DNA of 64,000 bases from Pseudomonas sp. LFM046. Lineage in GTDB: Bacteria; Pseudomonadota; Gammaproteobacteria; Pseudomonadales; Pseudomonadaceae. Of this stretch, positions 9,953-19,672 are shown piece after piece. The position numbers and the translations under genes were made by a program. The DNA lies in the NCBI RefSeq assembly GCF_000949385.2, contig NZ_JYKO02000001.1:3088648-3152647 (forward strand), read 5' to 3'. Position 1 is the stretch's first letter. Every line of letters begins with the position of its first letter. Under the pieces are notes generated by a model. It had not been told where the DNA came from. It did not search any database and was given only the letters and a program-made list of their open reading frames with translations.

Positions 9953-10024
9953 TCAGCGGTTGGCGAAGTACAGGGTGACTTCGAAACCAATGCGCAGATC
10001 GGTAAAGGCGGGTTTAGTCCACAT
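9953..10024 (-). CDS. pqqA: PQQ precursor peptide PqqA
   Basis: This 23-residue peptide is the substrate from which PQQ is built. It begins [11 protein letters not shown] and ends EVTLYFANR. Glu15 and Tyr19 in EVTLY are the residues that PqqE crosslinks, with the obligatory three-residue spacing. A GAGGA sits about 7 bases before the ATG. The gene is first in the pqq operon and its length and sequence are almost the Pseudomonas consensus. Confidence 0.97.
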   Translation of the reverse strand: MWTKPAFTDLRIGFEVTLYFANR

Positions 10025-10092
10025 GGAGCCATCCTCTTGTTATGACGCCGGAGGATTCCGGCAAGTCCAGTTAACCACTGGGCCGGAGGGGC

Positions 10093-10112
10093 CCGAATGG
10101 TACTTTCGGAGG
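10093..10112. promoter_or_regulatory. Candidate operator upstream of pqqA
   Basis: The sequence GAATGGTACTTTCGGAGGAG, on the plus strand about 75 bases before the pqqA start, matches the second half of the composite element at 21466-21500 (CTGTACCTTCGGAGGAG). It is one of several related GGTAC/GGTAG elements near alcohol-oxidation genes in this window. A binding role is inferred from recurrence and spacing only. Confidence 0.4.
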
Positions 10113-10215
10113 AGATTCGCTCGTGAATTGGTAGGGGCCGCGAAATGGGTTGGCATGATGATTTGTGGGGACGAACTCATTCGCTGCGCAGACTACCAAC
10201 TGCCGCATAGGTCCC

Positions 10216-10304
10216 TCGTAGGATGGGTCGGGCGGCGTTCCGCGAGCTTGCGATACCCATCACCCTGTCCGCATGGGTATCGCTCCGCTCCACCCATCCT
10301 ACGA
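10216..10304. repeat. Nested palindromic repeat (TCGTAGGATGGGT family)
   Basis: Outer arms TCGTAGGATGGGT and ACCCATCCTACGA are perfect 13-base inverted copies. Inside them lies a second perfect pair, GCGATACCCAT and ATGGGTATCGC. The element sits between exaC and the pqqA promoter. A partial relative (CGTAGGATGTGGTAGAGCGG) occurs near 17843. It is non-coding and appears to be a dispersed hairpin repeat distinct from the REPs. Confidence 0.75.
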
Positions 10305-10331
10305 AAGGCACAGTGAATGAAATCACCCCCG

Positions 10332-10360
10332 AAAAAAGAAAAACGCGGCCGAGGCCGCGT
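10332..10360 (-). terminator. Intrinsic terminator after exaC
   Basis: On the minus strand the stem ACGCGGCC / GGCCGCGT is followed at once by a T-rich run (TTTTTCTTTTTT). It lies about 110 bases past the exaC stop and separates exaC from the pqq operon. Confidence 0.8.
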
Positions 10361-10473
10361 CGCGATAAAGCCCTGCAGGGTATGGGATGGAGGTGCGCAG
10401 TTCCCGCTGACAGGGCGCCATCGGCAAAGGCAGTGTGGCGCCCGTCCGGCGCGCCGCACTGGTCGACAATGGA

Positions 10474-11994
<1,521 letters not shown>

Positions 11995-12100
11995 GGCGTT
12001 GCTCTCTCTGGTCGGTGCCTGCCCGGTTGGGCAGGTTGTGGACCGATCTTAGTCAGCGCCTGCCGCCCCCCGGTATGCGCCCATGGGAGCGAGGCTCTCG

Positions 12101-12116
12101 TCATTTGGTAGTAGTC
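12101..12116. promoter_or_regulatory. Candidate operator upstream of exaC
   Basis: The plus-strand sequence TCATTTGGTAGTAGTC holds the right half of the proposed CTACC-WW-GGTAG dyad. Its GG lies about 113 bases from the exaC start, close to the spacing seen for the quinoprotein dehydrogenase (about 120) and the PedF-like cytochrome (about 118). Confidence 0.45.
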
Positions 12117-12125
12117 GACTCGCGC

Positions 12126-13703
12126 TCAGGCCCGTGCCAGAGCGGCCCTGCGCGAAGCCTGGGTCGCCGGTGCAGCGGCCTGTTCCGGCCGGTAGCCCAG
12201 GCGCAGGCCGCCCCAGTGGCGACCCTGGACGACGATGGGCACCGACAGGTCGTGCATCAACTCGCCGGTATCGCGGGTGTAGGTCTGCAGCAGCAGCGGC
12301 TGCTGGTGACTGCCGCAGCGGATGCCGGTGCGGTCGTTGAACATGCGCTTGCTGCGGCTGCGGGCCATGTCCTGCTCGCGATTCCCCGTGGGCGCCTGGC
12401 TGAAGGCCAGGTTGTGGGTCGGCACATAGCCTTCCTGGGTGCAGGCGATGGCGAATACCAGCCCCTCGTGCTGCTTGAGCAAGGGTTCCTGGATATCCGG
12501 CAGGACCTGGTCGGTGTAGCGGTCGAAGCGCGAGCCGTACTTCTGCGGGTAAGTGCCGGGCACCACCTGCAAACGCCGGTCGAACAGGTCGTCGAGGCTG
12601 ATTCGTCCGTCCTGCACATCCCGCTCGAAGCGCTCGACGATGGCCGCCGCACCTTGGCGGGCCAAGTCGTAGACCCGCTGGTGGTAGTCGTCCAGGCCGA
12701 CTTCAGCCAGGCGCTCGCTGATGGTTTCCGCCTGGGTTTGCAACTGGCTGGCGGCCTCCGCCAGGTGGCGCGTCTGTTCGTCACTGACGCCCAGGTCGCT
12801 GCGCATCTGCCCCACCGCCTCGAACAGGCTGGCCAACTGGTCGCGATTGGTCCGCGCGCCACGGGCAATTTCGTCCACCTGCCCCTCCACCGCTGCGGCG
12901 AGGCCGGCGATTTTTTCCAGTTGGCGGCCCGTCAGTTCCACCTGGCCAACACCCGCGTCCAGGTCGGCGGAGAGCTGCTGGATCTGCTCCACCACCAGGG
13001 CGGTCTGGCGCTGGATATCGGCCACCATCTGCCCCACTTCCTCGGTGGCGCTAGCCGTGCGCCCGGCCAGGCCACGAACTTCATCAGCCACCACGGCGAA
13101 GCCCCGCCCGTGCTCACCGGCCCGCGCAGCCTCGATGGCGGCGTTCAGGGCCAGCAGGTTGGTCTGGCTGGCGATGGATTGGATCACCTGGGCGACCTGC
13201 TGGATTTCCTCACTGCGCTGGCTGAGCGCGGCAATCAGCTCGCGGCTGGCGCCGGCGCGGGCGCTCAGTTGGTGCATGAGTTCCATGGCCTGTTGCAGGA
13301 CTTCGCTGCCCTCGTCGCTGCTGCGGCGGGCGTCATGGGCGGCGGCGAACGCCTGCTGGCTGAGCGCGGACGTGGCGGCCTCCGTTCCGATCATGACTTC
13401 GGCGCTGCCAACGATGCGCTCGGCGGATTGCAGCTGGGATTTCAGGCGCTCGGCCAGGTGACCGACCGACCAGGCCACCCCGGCGGCGGACAAGGCGTTG
13501 ACGCTGGTGCTGCGAGAAAGGTCGCGGGTCAGCCGCGCGACATCGGTGCCCTCCTCGGCCATCGGCTGGCCCGGCTGCCTGGCGCGGAACAACCAGGGCA
13601 AGGGCAGCAACAGGAGAATGCCCAGCCAGGGCGGCAGGTCCGCCAGGGTCGCGGTGCCGGCGATAGTGAGGATCAGGAAGCTTTGAATCAGGCAGTAACG
13701 CAT
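12126..13703 (-). CDS. Methyl-accepting chemotaxis-type protein with C-terminal sensor region
   Basis: The 525-residue protein has two hydrophobic N-terminal segments (about residues 6-40) with almost no periplasmic loop. The MCP signalling hairpin follows, with the conserved tip [29 protein letters not shown] near residues 185-215. After it lies a cytoplasmic C-terminal region of about 170 residues containing [22 protein letters not shown] and [20 protein letters not shown], which resembles a Cache/PAS-like sensor. Placement of the sensor after the signalling tip is less common than the periplasmic layout. It lies between exaC and the quinoprotein dehydrogenase, which suggests taxis or signalling tied to alcohol use or redox state. 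Ligand unknown. Confidence 0.85.
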   Translation of the reverse strand: MRYCLIQSFLILTIAGTATLADLPPWLGILLLLPLPWLFRARQPGQPMAEEGTDVARLTRDLSRSTSVNALSAAGVAWSVGHLAERLKSQLQSAERIVGSAEVMIGTEAATSALSQQAFAAAHDARRSSDEGSEVLQQAMELMHQLSARAGASRELIAALSQRSEEIQQVAQVIQSIASQTNLLALNAAIEAARAGEHGRGFAVVADEVRGLAGRTASATEEVGQMVADIQRQTALVVEQIQQLSADLDAGVGQVELTGRQLEKIAGLAAAVEGQVDEIARGARTNRDQLASLFEAVGQMRSDLGVSDEQTRHLAEAASQLQTQAETISERLAEVGLDDYHQRVYDLARQGAAAIVERFERDVQDGRISLDDLFDRRLQVVPGTYPQKYGSRFDRYTDQVLPDIQEPLLKQHEGLVFAIACTQEGYVPTHNLAFSQAPTGNREQDMARSRSKRMFNDRTGIRCGSHQQPLLLQTYTRDTGELMHDLSVPIVVQGRHWGGLRLGYRPEQAAAPATQASRRAALARA

Positions 13704-13768
13704 CGCTTACCCCTTTCTTGTCATTGTTTGGGGCGTATTAAGCGGTCTTTGCCCAGTACAAAACCATG

Positions 13769-13785
13769 GTTCCTTGGTCGTAGAG
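13769..13785. promoter_or_regulatory. Candidate operator upstream of the chemoreceptor gene
   Basis: The sequence GTTCCTTGGTCGTAGAG lies about 73 bases before the chemoreceptor start and resembles the GGTAG half of the recurring dyad, with one base inserted. A similar GAGGTCGTAGAACCC occurs near 38250, upstream of the porin gene. Confidence 0.3.
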
Positions 13786-13919
13786 CCCGAGGGTTCGCCC
13801 TCAGCACGAAGGAAAATCGCGCTCCTGAACAGGAAATGGGCCTACGCGGAGACGGCATTGCTGGACTACAGAGGGCTTGGATAGGGTTTGCGCCGTTGCG
13901 CCCCTCGGGTCGCAACCGG

Positions 13920-14060
13920 GTGTGGAAGCCCGTTCACTGATAATCAGCACGCCATAGCGACGGGTCTCACGTCGGCAGTCTATGGCGGACCGTGCGAGCG
14001 GGCTCCGGCCCGACCGGTCTTGCTGATTATCCCGGTACTTCCACACTCGCACGGTCCGCC
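13920..14060. repeat. Interleaved inverted repeats in the gap between chemoreceptor and BRO-like gene
   Basis: Arm A (GTGTGGAAG at 13920 and GATAATCAGCA at 13939) has its inverted counterpart A' at 14021-14046 (TGCTGATTATC, CTTCCACAC). Arm B (GGCGGACCGTGCGAG at 13984) pairs with B' at 14046-14060. The order A-B-A'-B' means the two stems cannot form as simple nested hairpins; they are either alternatives or a pseudoknot. There is no ORF across the element. Confidence 0.65.
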
Positions 14061-14113
14061 GCCCTTCAAGGATTTGGTGGCGGCTCCCCAACCCAATGGA
14101 CGGAGCTCTCCCT

Positions 14114-14446
14114 ATGACCCTTCCCGAAATCACTCCGCAGGTCTTCCGGCGCCACCGCCGCTAACTGCGCGCCTTCCTCATCGGCCACGAAGCCTGGTTC
14201 TCCACCCGTGACCTGCGCCGCGTGGTCAATGCCAACATCAACGACTGCATCATCCGCCAACTCTGTGACGACCAACGTCAGTGCGTACTGCTGCGGACCG
14301 CCAATGGCTGGTTCGACGAGGAAGTGGTGATCAGCGAATCCGGCCTCCACGCCTTGCTCTACGTGTACTGCTACCACCCGGAGAACCGGATGCCGAGGCA
14401 GTGGATCAGCCAGGAAGTGGTCGCGGGGTTGTGGAGCGGCCGATAA
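14114..14446 (+). pseudogene. BRO-N/antirepressor-like gene broken by an in-frame stop
   Basis: Reading from ATG 14114 gives MTLPEITPQVFRRHRR, then TAA at 14162, and the same frame continues to a second stop at 14446 with LRAFLIGHEAWFSTRDLRRV and FDEEVVISESGLHALLYVYC. The latter is a BRO-N (phage antirepressor-like) domain pattern: a conserved EAWF strand followed by an SESGLHAL helix. The stop could arise from CAA to TAA in one transition. A GTG at 14222 could start a 74-residue remnant, but it lacks the first strands of the domain. The gene is isolated between two minus-strand alcohol-oxidation genes, so it looks like a decayed insertion. Confidence 0.6.
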
Positions 14447-14499
14447 ATCTGTCCGGCCCAGTTCGGCCATGCTGGAGAAGTGCGCGGTAGAGGCCATAT

Positions 14500-14566
14500 T
14501 TTTCCCGATAGGTAAAAAAATGGGTGACGGCTGGGGAAAAGCCGAAAATTTTCCCAATCGGGAAAA
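14500..14566. repeat. Inverted repeat TTTTCCCGAT / ATCGGGAAAA
   Basis: Ten-base perfect inverted arms flank about 47 AT-rich bases between the BRO-like remnant and the dehydrogenase terminator. Further TTTTCCC/GGGAAAA copies lie inside. Function unknown; it may be an old operator for the BRO-like gene or a recombination remnant. Confidence 0.5.
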
Positions 14567-14620
14567 TTGACCGCCCCAGCCATCTACCACGCCAGGGTAT
14601 CGGGAGTATCCCCAAGAAAC

Positions 14621-14648
14621 GACAAGGCCCGCCGAAGCGGGCCTTGTC
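14621..14648 (-). terminator. Terminator hairpin after the quinoprotein dehydrogenase gene
   Basis: A perfect 12-base-pair stem (GACAAGGCCCGC / GCGGGCCTTGTC) with a four-base loop lies 8 bases past the stop codon. The minus strand continues GTTTCTTGG, a weak T-tract. Confidence 0.7.
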
Positions 14649-14655
14649 AGTGGGA

Positions 14656-16440
14656 TCAGCGCTTGGCGACCACTGCCTCCTTCGGCAGTTTGAAGGTCCA
14701 GAGCATGCCGCCCTGGTTCAGGTCCTTGATGCGCTTGGCCACTTCGCCACCCCACAGCGGTACGGCGCCGCCCCAGCCGGAGAGCACGGAAACGTACTGC
14801 TCACCGTCCATTTCCCAGGTGATGGGGGAGCCGATGACGCCGGAGCCGGTGTTGAACTCATAGAGTTTCTTGCCGGTCTTGGCATCGAAGGCCATCAGGA
14901 AGCCCTCGGGGTTGCCGGTGAACACCAGGTTGCCCTTGGTAGCCAGCACACCGCCCCACAGCGGCGCGTAGTTCTTGTAGCGCCAGACTTCCTTGCCGGA
15001 CTTCGGATCGATGGCGCGCAGCACGCCGATGTAGTCCTCGTTCAGCGGCTTGATGGTGAAGCCCGCGCCCAGGTAGGCCGCGCCTTTCTTGTAGGCGACG
15101 CCCTCGTTCCACATGTCCATGCCCCACTCGTTGGACGGCACGTAGAACAGGCCGGTGTCCTGGCTGTAGGCCATGGGCATCCAGTTCTTGCCGCCGAGGA
15201 AGGACGGTGCCACGAAGACCGGGCTGCCGTGCTTGCCGTCGGCACCCGGCGCGCCCGGACGCTTGCTGTCGTCGTAGATGGGGCGGCCGTCCTTGTCCAG
15301 GCCCTTGGCCCAGGTCACGACATCGACGAAGGGGAAGCCGCGGATGAACTTGCCGTTGGTGCGGTCCAGGACATAGAAGAAGCCGTTGCGGTCGGCGGTG
15401 GCCGCAGCCTTCACGGTCTTGCCGCCGTCCTTGTAGTCGAAGGACACCAGCTCGTTGACGCCGTCGAAGTCCCAGCCGTCGTGGGGCGTGGTCTGGAAGT
15501 GCCACTTGATGGAGCCGTCATCCGGATTCAGCGCCAGGCGCGAGGAGGAGAACAGGTTGTCCCCCGGACGCAGGTGGGAGTTCCACGGCGACGGGTTGCC
15601 GGTGCCGAACAGCAGGGAGTCGGTTTCCGCGTCGTAGTAACCACCCAGCCAGGGCGCGGCGCCACCGGTCTTCCACAGGTCGCCCGGCCAGGTCTTGCCG
15701 GCTTCGCCGCCGGAAATGCCGTTCTCGACCTGCTTGCCGTCCTTGTAGACGTAGCCCATGTGGCCTTCAACGGTCGGACGGGTCCAGAGCAGTTCGCCGT
15801 TGTTCGGGTCGTAGGCTTCAATCTTGCCCACCACGCCGAATTCGCCACCGGCGACGCCAGTGATCAGCTTGCCCTTGACCACCATGGGCGCGGCGGAGAT
15901 GGAATAGCCGGCCTTGTAGTCCGCCACGGTCTTGCGCCAGACGACCTTGCCGGTGTCCTTGTTCAGGGCGACCAGCTTGGCGTCCAGGGTGCCGAAGATC
16001 ACCAGGTCGCCATAGAGGGCAACGCCCCGGTTGATCACGTCGCAGCAGGGCATGATGCCGTCGGGCAGGCGCGCGTCGTACTGCCAGAGCTTCTTGCCGG
16101 TGCGGGCATCCACGGCAAATACCCGCGAGTAGGAGCCGGTGACGTACATCACGCCATCCTTCACCAGGGGCTGGGCCTGCTGGCCGCGCTGCTTCTCGCC
16201 ACCGAAGGACAGCGCCCACACCGGGCGCAGCTGCTGCACGTTGTCGCTGTTCAGAGCTTCCAGGGTGCTGTAGCGCTGGCCCTGCAGGCCCAGGCCGTTG
16301 GTGACCACCTCCTTGGTGGACTTGGCGTCATCGAGGATTTCCTCGTCGGTGACGCCGGCCAGGGCCAGGCTGCTGGAGAGCAACAGGGCGAGGCACATCA
16401 GCGTCCGGGCGAAAGGCGGGTTGTGTGTGGCGAGCTTCAT
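14656..16440 (-). CDS. exaA: PQQ-dependent alcohol (ethanol) dehydrogenase, Asp-X-Asp (PedH-like, probably lanthanide-dependent)
   Basis: The 594-residue periplasmic quinoprotein oxidises primary alcohols to aldehydes and passes electrons to cytochrome c. A signal peptide (about residues 1-29) is followed by an eight-bladed propeller with tryptophan-docking repeats. Visible sites are the vicinal disulfide Cys132-Cys133, metal ligand Glu200 in GGEFGVVG, Asn282 in GTGNPSPWN, and catalytic Asp324 in [10 protein letters not shown]. Asp326, two residues on, is the extra ligand that marks lanthanide enzymes such as PedH and XoxF; calcium enzymes have a small uncharged residue there. Length also matches PedH. 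The gene is single-copy in this window, and the relay genes seen beside pedH in P. putida follow on the other side of an inserted AI-2E transporter gene. Confidence 0.93.
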   Translation of the reverse strand: MKLATHNPPFARTLMCLALLLSSSLALAGVTDEEILDDAKSTKEVVTNGLGLQGQRYSTLEALNSDNVQQLRPVWALSFGGEKQRGQQAQPLVKDGVMYVTGSYSRVFAVDARTGKKLWQYDARLPDGIMPCCDVINRGVALYGDLVIFGTLDAKLVALNKDTGKVVWRKTVADYKAGYSISAAPMVVKGKLITGVAGGEFGVVGKIEAYDPNNGELLWTRPTVEGHMGYVYKDGKQVENGISGGEAGKTWPGDLWKTGGAAPWLGGYYDAETDSLLFGTGNPSPWNSHLRPGDNLFSSSRLALNPDDGSIKWHFQTTPHDGWDFDGVNELVSFDYKDGGKTVKAAATADRNGFFYVLDRTNGKFIRGFPFVDVVTWAKGLDKDGRPIYDDSKRPGAPGADGKHGSPVFVAPSFLGGKNWMPMAYSQDTGLFYVPSNEWGMDMWNEGVAYKKGAAYLGAGFTIKPLNEDYIGVLRAIDPKSGKEVWRYKNYAPLWGGVLATKGNLVFTGNPEGFLMAFDAKTGKKLYEFNTGSGVIGSPITWEMDGEQYVSVLSGWGGAVPLWGGEVAKRIKDLNQGGMLWTFKLPKEAVVAKR

Positions 16441-16549
16441 TAGCGGCTACCTCTGCGGGCTTGTTGTTGTGATCCGGAAAAATTCCCGGTCTGCCGCAAA
16501 TTCTTGGTTCGCCACGAATGGCCAACAATTGGACGCAGTGCGGATTTTC

Positions 16550-16570
16550 CTACTCCGTTGGTAGCAATAC
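16550..16570. promoter_or_regulatory. Candidate operator upstream of the quinoprotein dehydrogenase
   Basis: The sequence CTACTCCGTTGGTAGCAATA has both halves of the proposed dyad (CTAC...GGTAG). It lies about 120 bases before the dehydrogenase start in the 228-base divergent gap, so it could also influence the AI-2E transporter gene on the other strand. Confidence 0.45.
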
Positions 16571-16668
16571 CGCCACGCCCCTGCATACTTCAGCTGCCGA
16601 TTGTGCGGCGGACCCACTCGCTGGCAGACTGCCGCCCCTTGCCTCGCTGACCAATGCCCCTGGGAACT

Positions 16669-17682
16669 ATGCAACTGTTTACCGATCGTCAATTGCTCCT
16701 GGCCAGCTGGGCCATCGCCTTCATTGGCCTGCTGCTGGTGCTGCCCTTCCACATGCTGCCGTGCCTGCTGTCGGGCCTCTTGGTCTACGAGCTGGTGATC
16801 AGCCTGGCCCCGCGCCTGCAGCCGGTGATTCCGGGCGGACGCCGCGCCCGCTGGCTGGCCGTGGCCCTGCTGGGCACCCTGGTGGTGAGCCTGCTGTCGC
16901 TGTTCTTCGTCTGGATTGCCGGCGTCGTGACACAGGAATTGCACAACCCCGGCCAGCTGCTGGAGAAGTTCATCGCCCTGACCGAACAGGCCCGGGCGCA
17001 GTTGCCGGCCTCCATCGAGAACTACCTGCCGGCCAGTGCCGATGACCTGCGCCGGGAACTGACGGACTGGTTGCGCTCCCACGTCGGCCAGCTGCAACTG
17101 CTGGGCAAGGGAGCGGCGCATACCTTCGTGACCATGCTGATCGGCATGATCCTCGGCGCCATCATTGCCCTGCAGCCGATCCCCAATTTCGAGGGCCTGC
17201 GCCCGCTCAGCCGCGTGCTGATGGCACGCATGGCCCTGCTGGTCACCGCGTTCCGCAACATCGTCTTCGCGCAGATCAAGATTTCCCTGGTCAACACCAC
17301 CCTGACCGGCATCTTTCTCGGCGTGGTGCTGCCGCTGATGGACGTCCACCTGCCGCTGACCAAGGTGCTGATCCTGCTGACCTTCATCTTTGGATTGATG
17401 CCGGTGATCGGCAACCTGATGTCCAACACCCTGATCTTCATCGCCGGGTTTTCGGTCTCCCTCTGGGTGGCACTCGGCGCCCTGGGCTACCTGATCGCCA
17501 TCCACAAGCTGGAATACTTCCTCAATGCCCGCATCGTCGGCGGGCAGATCAGCGCCCGGGCCTGGGAACTGCTGCTGGCGATGCTGGCGTTCGAGTCGAT
17601 CTTCGGCCTGCAGGGGCTGGTGGCGGCGCCGATCTACTACGCCTACCTGAAGAGCGAGCTGAAGCACGCGGAGTTGGTGTAA
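16669..17682 (+). CDS. AI-2E family transporter (PerM-type permease)
   Basis: The 337-residue protein is an integral membrane permease with about eight hydrophobic segments. These include LLLASWAIAFIGLLLVLPF at the N-terminus and a cluster near residues 200-290 around GVVLPLMDVHLPLTKVLILLTFIFGLMPVIGN, the family's signature region. The N-terminal part carries a long polar loop (about residues 90-150). ATG 16669 has GGGA nearby and is preferred to ATG 16654. Substrate is unknown; family members move autoinducer-like molecules or ions. It interrupts an otherwise single-direction quinoprotein block, and its 3' end has been copied downstream with REP sequences. Confidence 0.85.
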   Translation: MQLFTDRQLLLASWAIAFIGLLLVLPFHMLPCLLSGLLVYELVISLAPRLQPVIPGGRRARWLAVALLGTLVVSLLSLFFVWIAGVVTQELHNPGQLLEKFIALTEQARAQLPASIENYLPASADDLRRELTDWLRSHVGQLQLLGKGAAHTFVTMLIGMILGAIIALQPIPNFEGLRPLSRVLMARMALLVTAFRNIVFAQIKISLVNTTLTGIFLGVVLPLMDVHLPLTKVLILLTFIFGLMPVIGNLMSNTLIFIAGFSVSLWVALGALGYLIAIHKLEYFLNARIVGGQISARAWELLLAMLAFESIFGLQGLVAAPIYYAYLKSELKHAELV

Positions 17683-17977
17683 GGCCTGAGCTCGGAACGG
17701 TGCGCACGGCGCGCCCTACGAGGCAACCCCGGCACTCGGGCTCGACCGTAGGGTGCGCCGCGCGCACCAATGAGCCCGGTCACTCCGCTACCTGAAGACC
17801 GATCTGAAGAACGGGGAGTTGGTGTAAGGCGGGGCGTTCGTAGGATGTGGTAGAGCGGAGCGAAACCCATCAGCGGGGATCGCGACGGTGCGCACGGCGC
17901 TCCCTACGAGGCAAACCCGGCACTCGGGCTCGACCGTAGGGTGCGCCGCGCGCACCAATGAGCCCGGTCACTCCGCC
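17644..17977. repeat. Tandem duplication of a convergent intergenic segment with two REPINs and both gene tails
   Basis: The last 42 bases of the AI-2E gene region (17644-17685) recur at 17789-17830 with four mismatches, including the stop codon. Each copy is followed by an inverted REP pair: 17699-17719 with 17748-17768, and 17887-17907 with 17936-17956. Each pair is followed by GAGCCCGGTCACTCCGC, which in the second copy is the 3' end of the metallohydrolase gene. Thus the segment between two convergent genes has been duplicated together with the ends of both. About 43 extra bases, carrying part of the TCGTAGGATGGGT repeat, sit in the second unit. Confidence 0.8.
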
Positions 17978-18903
17978 GCGCCATCCACCCTCGGCAGCCG
18001 CTGCAGTTCGTACTTCGGATACAGGTGGCTGACGCTGCGAATCAGCTCATACCGACTCAGATTCACCGACGCGAACCGCTCCGGAATCGGCGACCGGATC
18101 ACTTCGTTCATCTCCTCCCCCTTCCCCGCCGCCTCTTTCAGCAAGCCATCCAGCCAGCCCAGGTAGTCACGCATCTGCGCAAAGGGCGCGGAGTCCTGGC
18201 TGATGGGTCCGTGGCCGGGCACGAGGGTTTTCCAGGGCAGCCTCTCCAGGGTGTCGAGGTCTGCCAGCCAGGCACCGAGGCCCGGGCTGTTCGGTGTGGT
18301 CAGGGCGCGCTGGTAGAACACCAGGTCCCCGGCGAAGAGCACGCCGGTGCGCTCGTCCAGCACCGCCAGGTCGGCGCCGGTGTGACCGCGCAGGGCCAGA
18401 AGCCGAAGCCGATGGTCACCGATGTCGCGTACGCCGGGCTCCAGGGTTTCCGTCGGCAGCACGACTTCCGTGCCGCGCATCCAGTCCCCGACCAGGCGGT
18501 ACAGGTTCTCCGCCATGGCCTCGCCCTGCTCTTCCAGCAGCGTCCGCGTGCCGGCCAGCGCGGCGATGGGTACGTCGGCGAAGGCCTGGTTGCCCAGCAC
18601 ATGATCCGGGTGATGGTGCGTCAGCAGGACCCGCACCACCGGCTTGTCGGTCACGACGGCAATGGCCCGGCGCATGGCCTCGCCATAGGCCTTCGAGGGG
18701 CCCGTGTCGATCACCACCACACCGGCCTCGGTGACGATGAACCCCGTATTGACGATGTTGCCGCCATTGGCCTTGTCGAAATTGTCGGTGCTGCCTTCCA
18801 GCAGCCAGGTGCCTTCGGCGACCTGCCGGGGCGCAAGCGAATAGTCCTGGCCAGCCTGTGCGGCGAAGGCCAGACCGGCCAGCACCAGTGCGAACAGTCG
18901 CAT
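17968..18903 (-). CDS. Quinoprotein relay system zinc metallohydrolase
   Basis: The 311-residue exported protein has a signal peptide (about residues 1-18) and a metallo-beta-lactamase fold. The metal motif THHHPDH spans residues 95-101, and further ligand candidates lie in LRGHTGAD and LFAGDLV and in LVPGHGP. It belongs to the hydrolase type found next to quinoprotein dehydrogenases, together with the SoxYZ-like carrier and binding protein that follow upstream on the same strand. Its reaction is unknown; a periplasmic role in maturing or serving the dehydrogenase is inferred from constant co-occurrence. Confidence 0.88.
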   Translation of the reverse strand: MRLFALVLAGLAFAAQAGQDYSLAPRQVAEGTWLLEGSTDNFDKANGGNIVNTGFIVTEAGVVVIDTGPSKAYGEAMRRAIAVVTDKPVVRVLLTHHHPDHVLGNQAFADVPIAALAGTRTLLEEQGEAMAENLYRLVGDWMRGTEVVLPTETLEPGVRDIGDHRLRLLALRGHTGADLAVLDERTGVLFAGDLVFYQRALTTPNSPGLGAWLADLDTLERLPWKTLVPGHGPISQDSAPFAQMRDYLGWLDGLLKEAAGKGEEMNEVIRSPIPERFASVNLSRYELIRSVSHLYPKYELQRLPRVDGAAE

Positions 18904-18912
18904 ACCCCCTCC

Positions 18913-19659
18913 TTAGAAACTGGCCTCGAATTCGTTGCCGTTGTTGTCCCGCAACCACAAGCGGGCCTCCTCCCTGCCCTGCACATCCAGGCTGATGGTG
19001 GGGTTCTCGCTGACTGCCGGAAACAGCTCCAGGGTCGCCAGGGCCTTGCCGCTGGCATCCCGCAGTTCGGCCTGATTGAGGAAGAACTCCGGGATGCCGC
19101 CGACCAGGCCGTTGTCCATGGGGTGGTCGATGCGCAGGCGCAGCCGGCTGGTCTCCCCATGGGGGAAGCGTCCGCCGTGAACCTGACCCAGCCTGTCTTC
19201 CCAGCCCGCCTGGGCCCGCACCACGCTGGGCGCGGTGCAGCCGCCACCAGCGGCATCGATCCGGATTGAGCCGATGTGCCAGAGCCCATCGCGGGTCAGT
19301 ACGGCAGCGCGGATGGGCGTGGCCTGCTCGATGCGAATGCGGATGGCCAGCATGGGCGCCACCCGCTCACCGGGCTGGAAGATGAATATCCGTGGGATCG
19401 GGTTGAGCTCGGCCCAGGCCATGATCTTCACCACCTGCCCGGCATAGGCCCGCGCATCCACCTGGATCGGCACCTGCCGCGAATCCTCGGCGAATGGCGG
19501 CGCTTCCAGTACCACCTTCGGGTCGTGGACGTAGGGTTGGCCACCGAGCAGGCGCTGGTGGAAGTAGTCCCACATCACCGATTCCACCGGGTCCTGCGCG
19601 GCCCGGAGGGGCGCCGCGCAGCCCAGCAGGCCCAACAGCAACAACTTTCGCCTGTGCAT
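18913..19659 (-). CDS. Quinoprotein dehydrogenase-associated SoxYZ-like carrier
   Basis: The 248-residue exported protein has an N-terminal signal (KLLLLGLLGCAAPLRA) followed by two domains. The first resembles SoxY (around residues 45-120, with VKIMAWAELNPIPRIFIF) and the second SoxZ (around 150-248, with RLRIDHPMDNG and DNNGNEFEASF). True SoxY carries a substrate-binding Cys near its C-terminus; I see no such GGCG arm here, so the carrier chemistry must differ or be absent. ATG 19659 is supported by the signal peptide; the frame extends to 19869 only through the neighbouring gene. It lies 9 bases from the metallohydrolase gene. Confidence 0.85.
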   Translation of the reverse strand: MHRRKLLLLGLLGCAAPLRAAQDPVESVMWDYFHQRLLGGQPYVHDPKVVLEAPPFAEDSRQVPIQVDARAYAGQVVKIMAWAELNPIPRIFIFQPGERVAPMLAIRIRIEQATPIRAAVLTRDGLWHIGSIRIDAAGGGCTAPSVVRAQAGWEDRLGQVHGGRFPHGETSRLRLRIDHPMDNGLVGGIPEFFLNQAELRDASGKALATLELFPAVSENPTISLDVQGREEARLWLRDNNGNEFEASF

Positions 19660-19672
19660 CCCGCACCTCCGG

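Noticed and set aside
14066-14755. A 229-codon minus-strand frame across the BRO-like remnant and the dehydrogenase terminator
   Set aside because: It runs through the terminator hairpin and the end of the dehydrogenase gene and resembles no protein; the BRO-N pattern on the plus strand is the real signal.
16447-17667. A 406-codon minus-strand frame opposite the AI-2E transporter
   Set aside because: It is rich in Gln, His, Asp and Arg, has no hydrophobic pattern, and mirrors a clear membrane permease on the plus strand.
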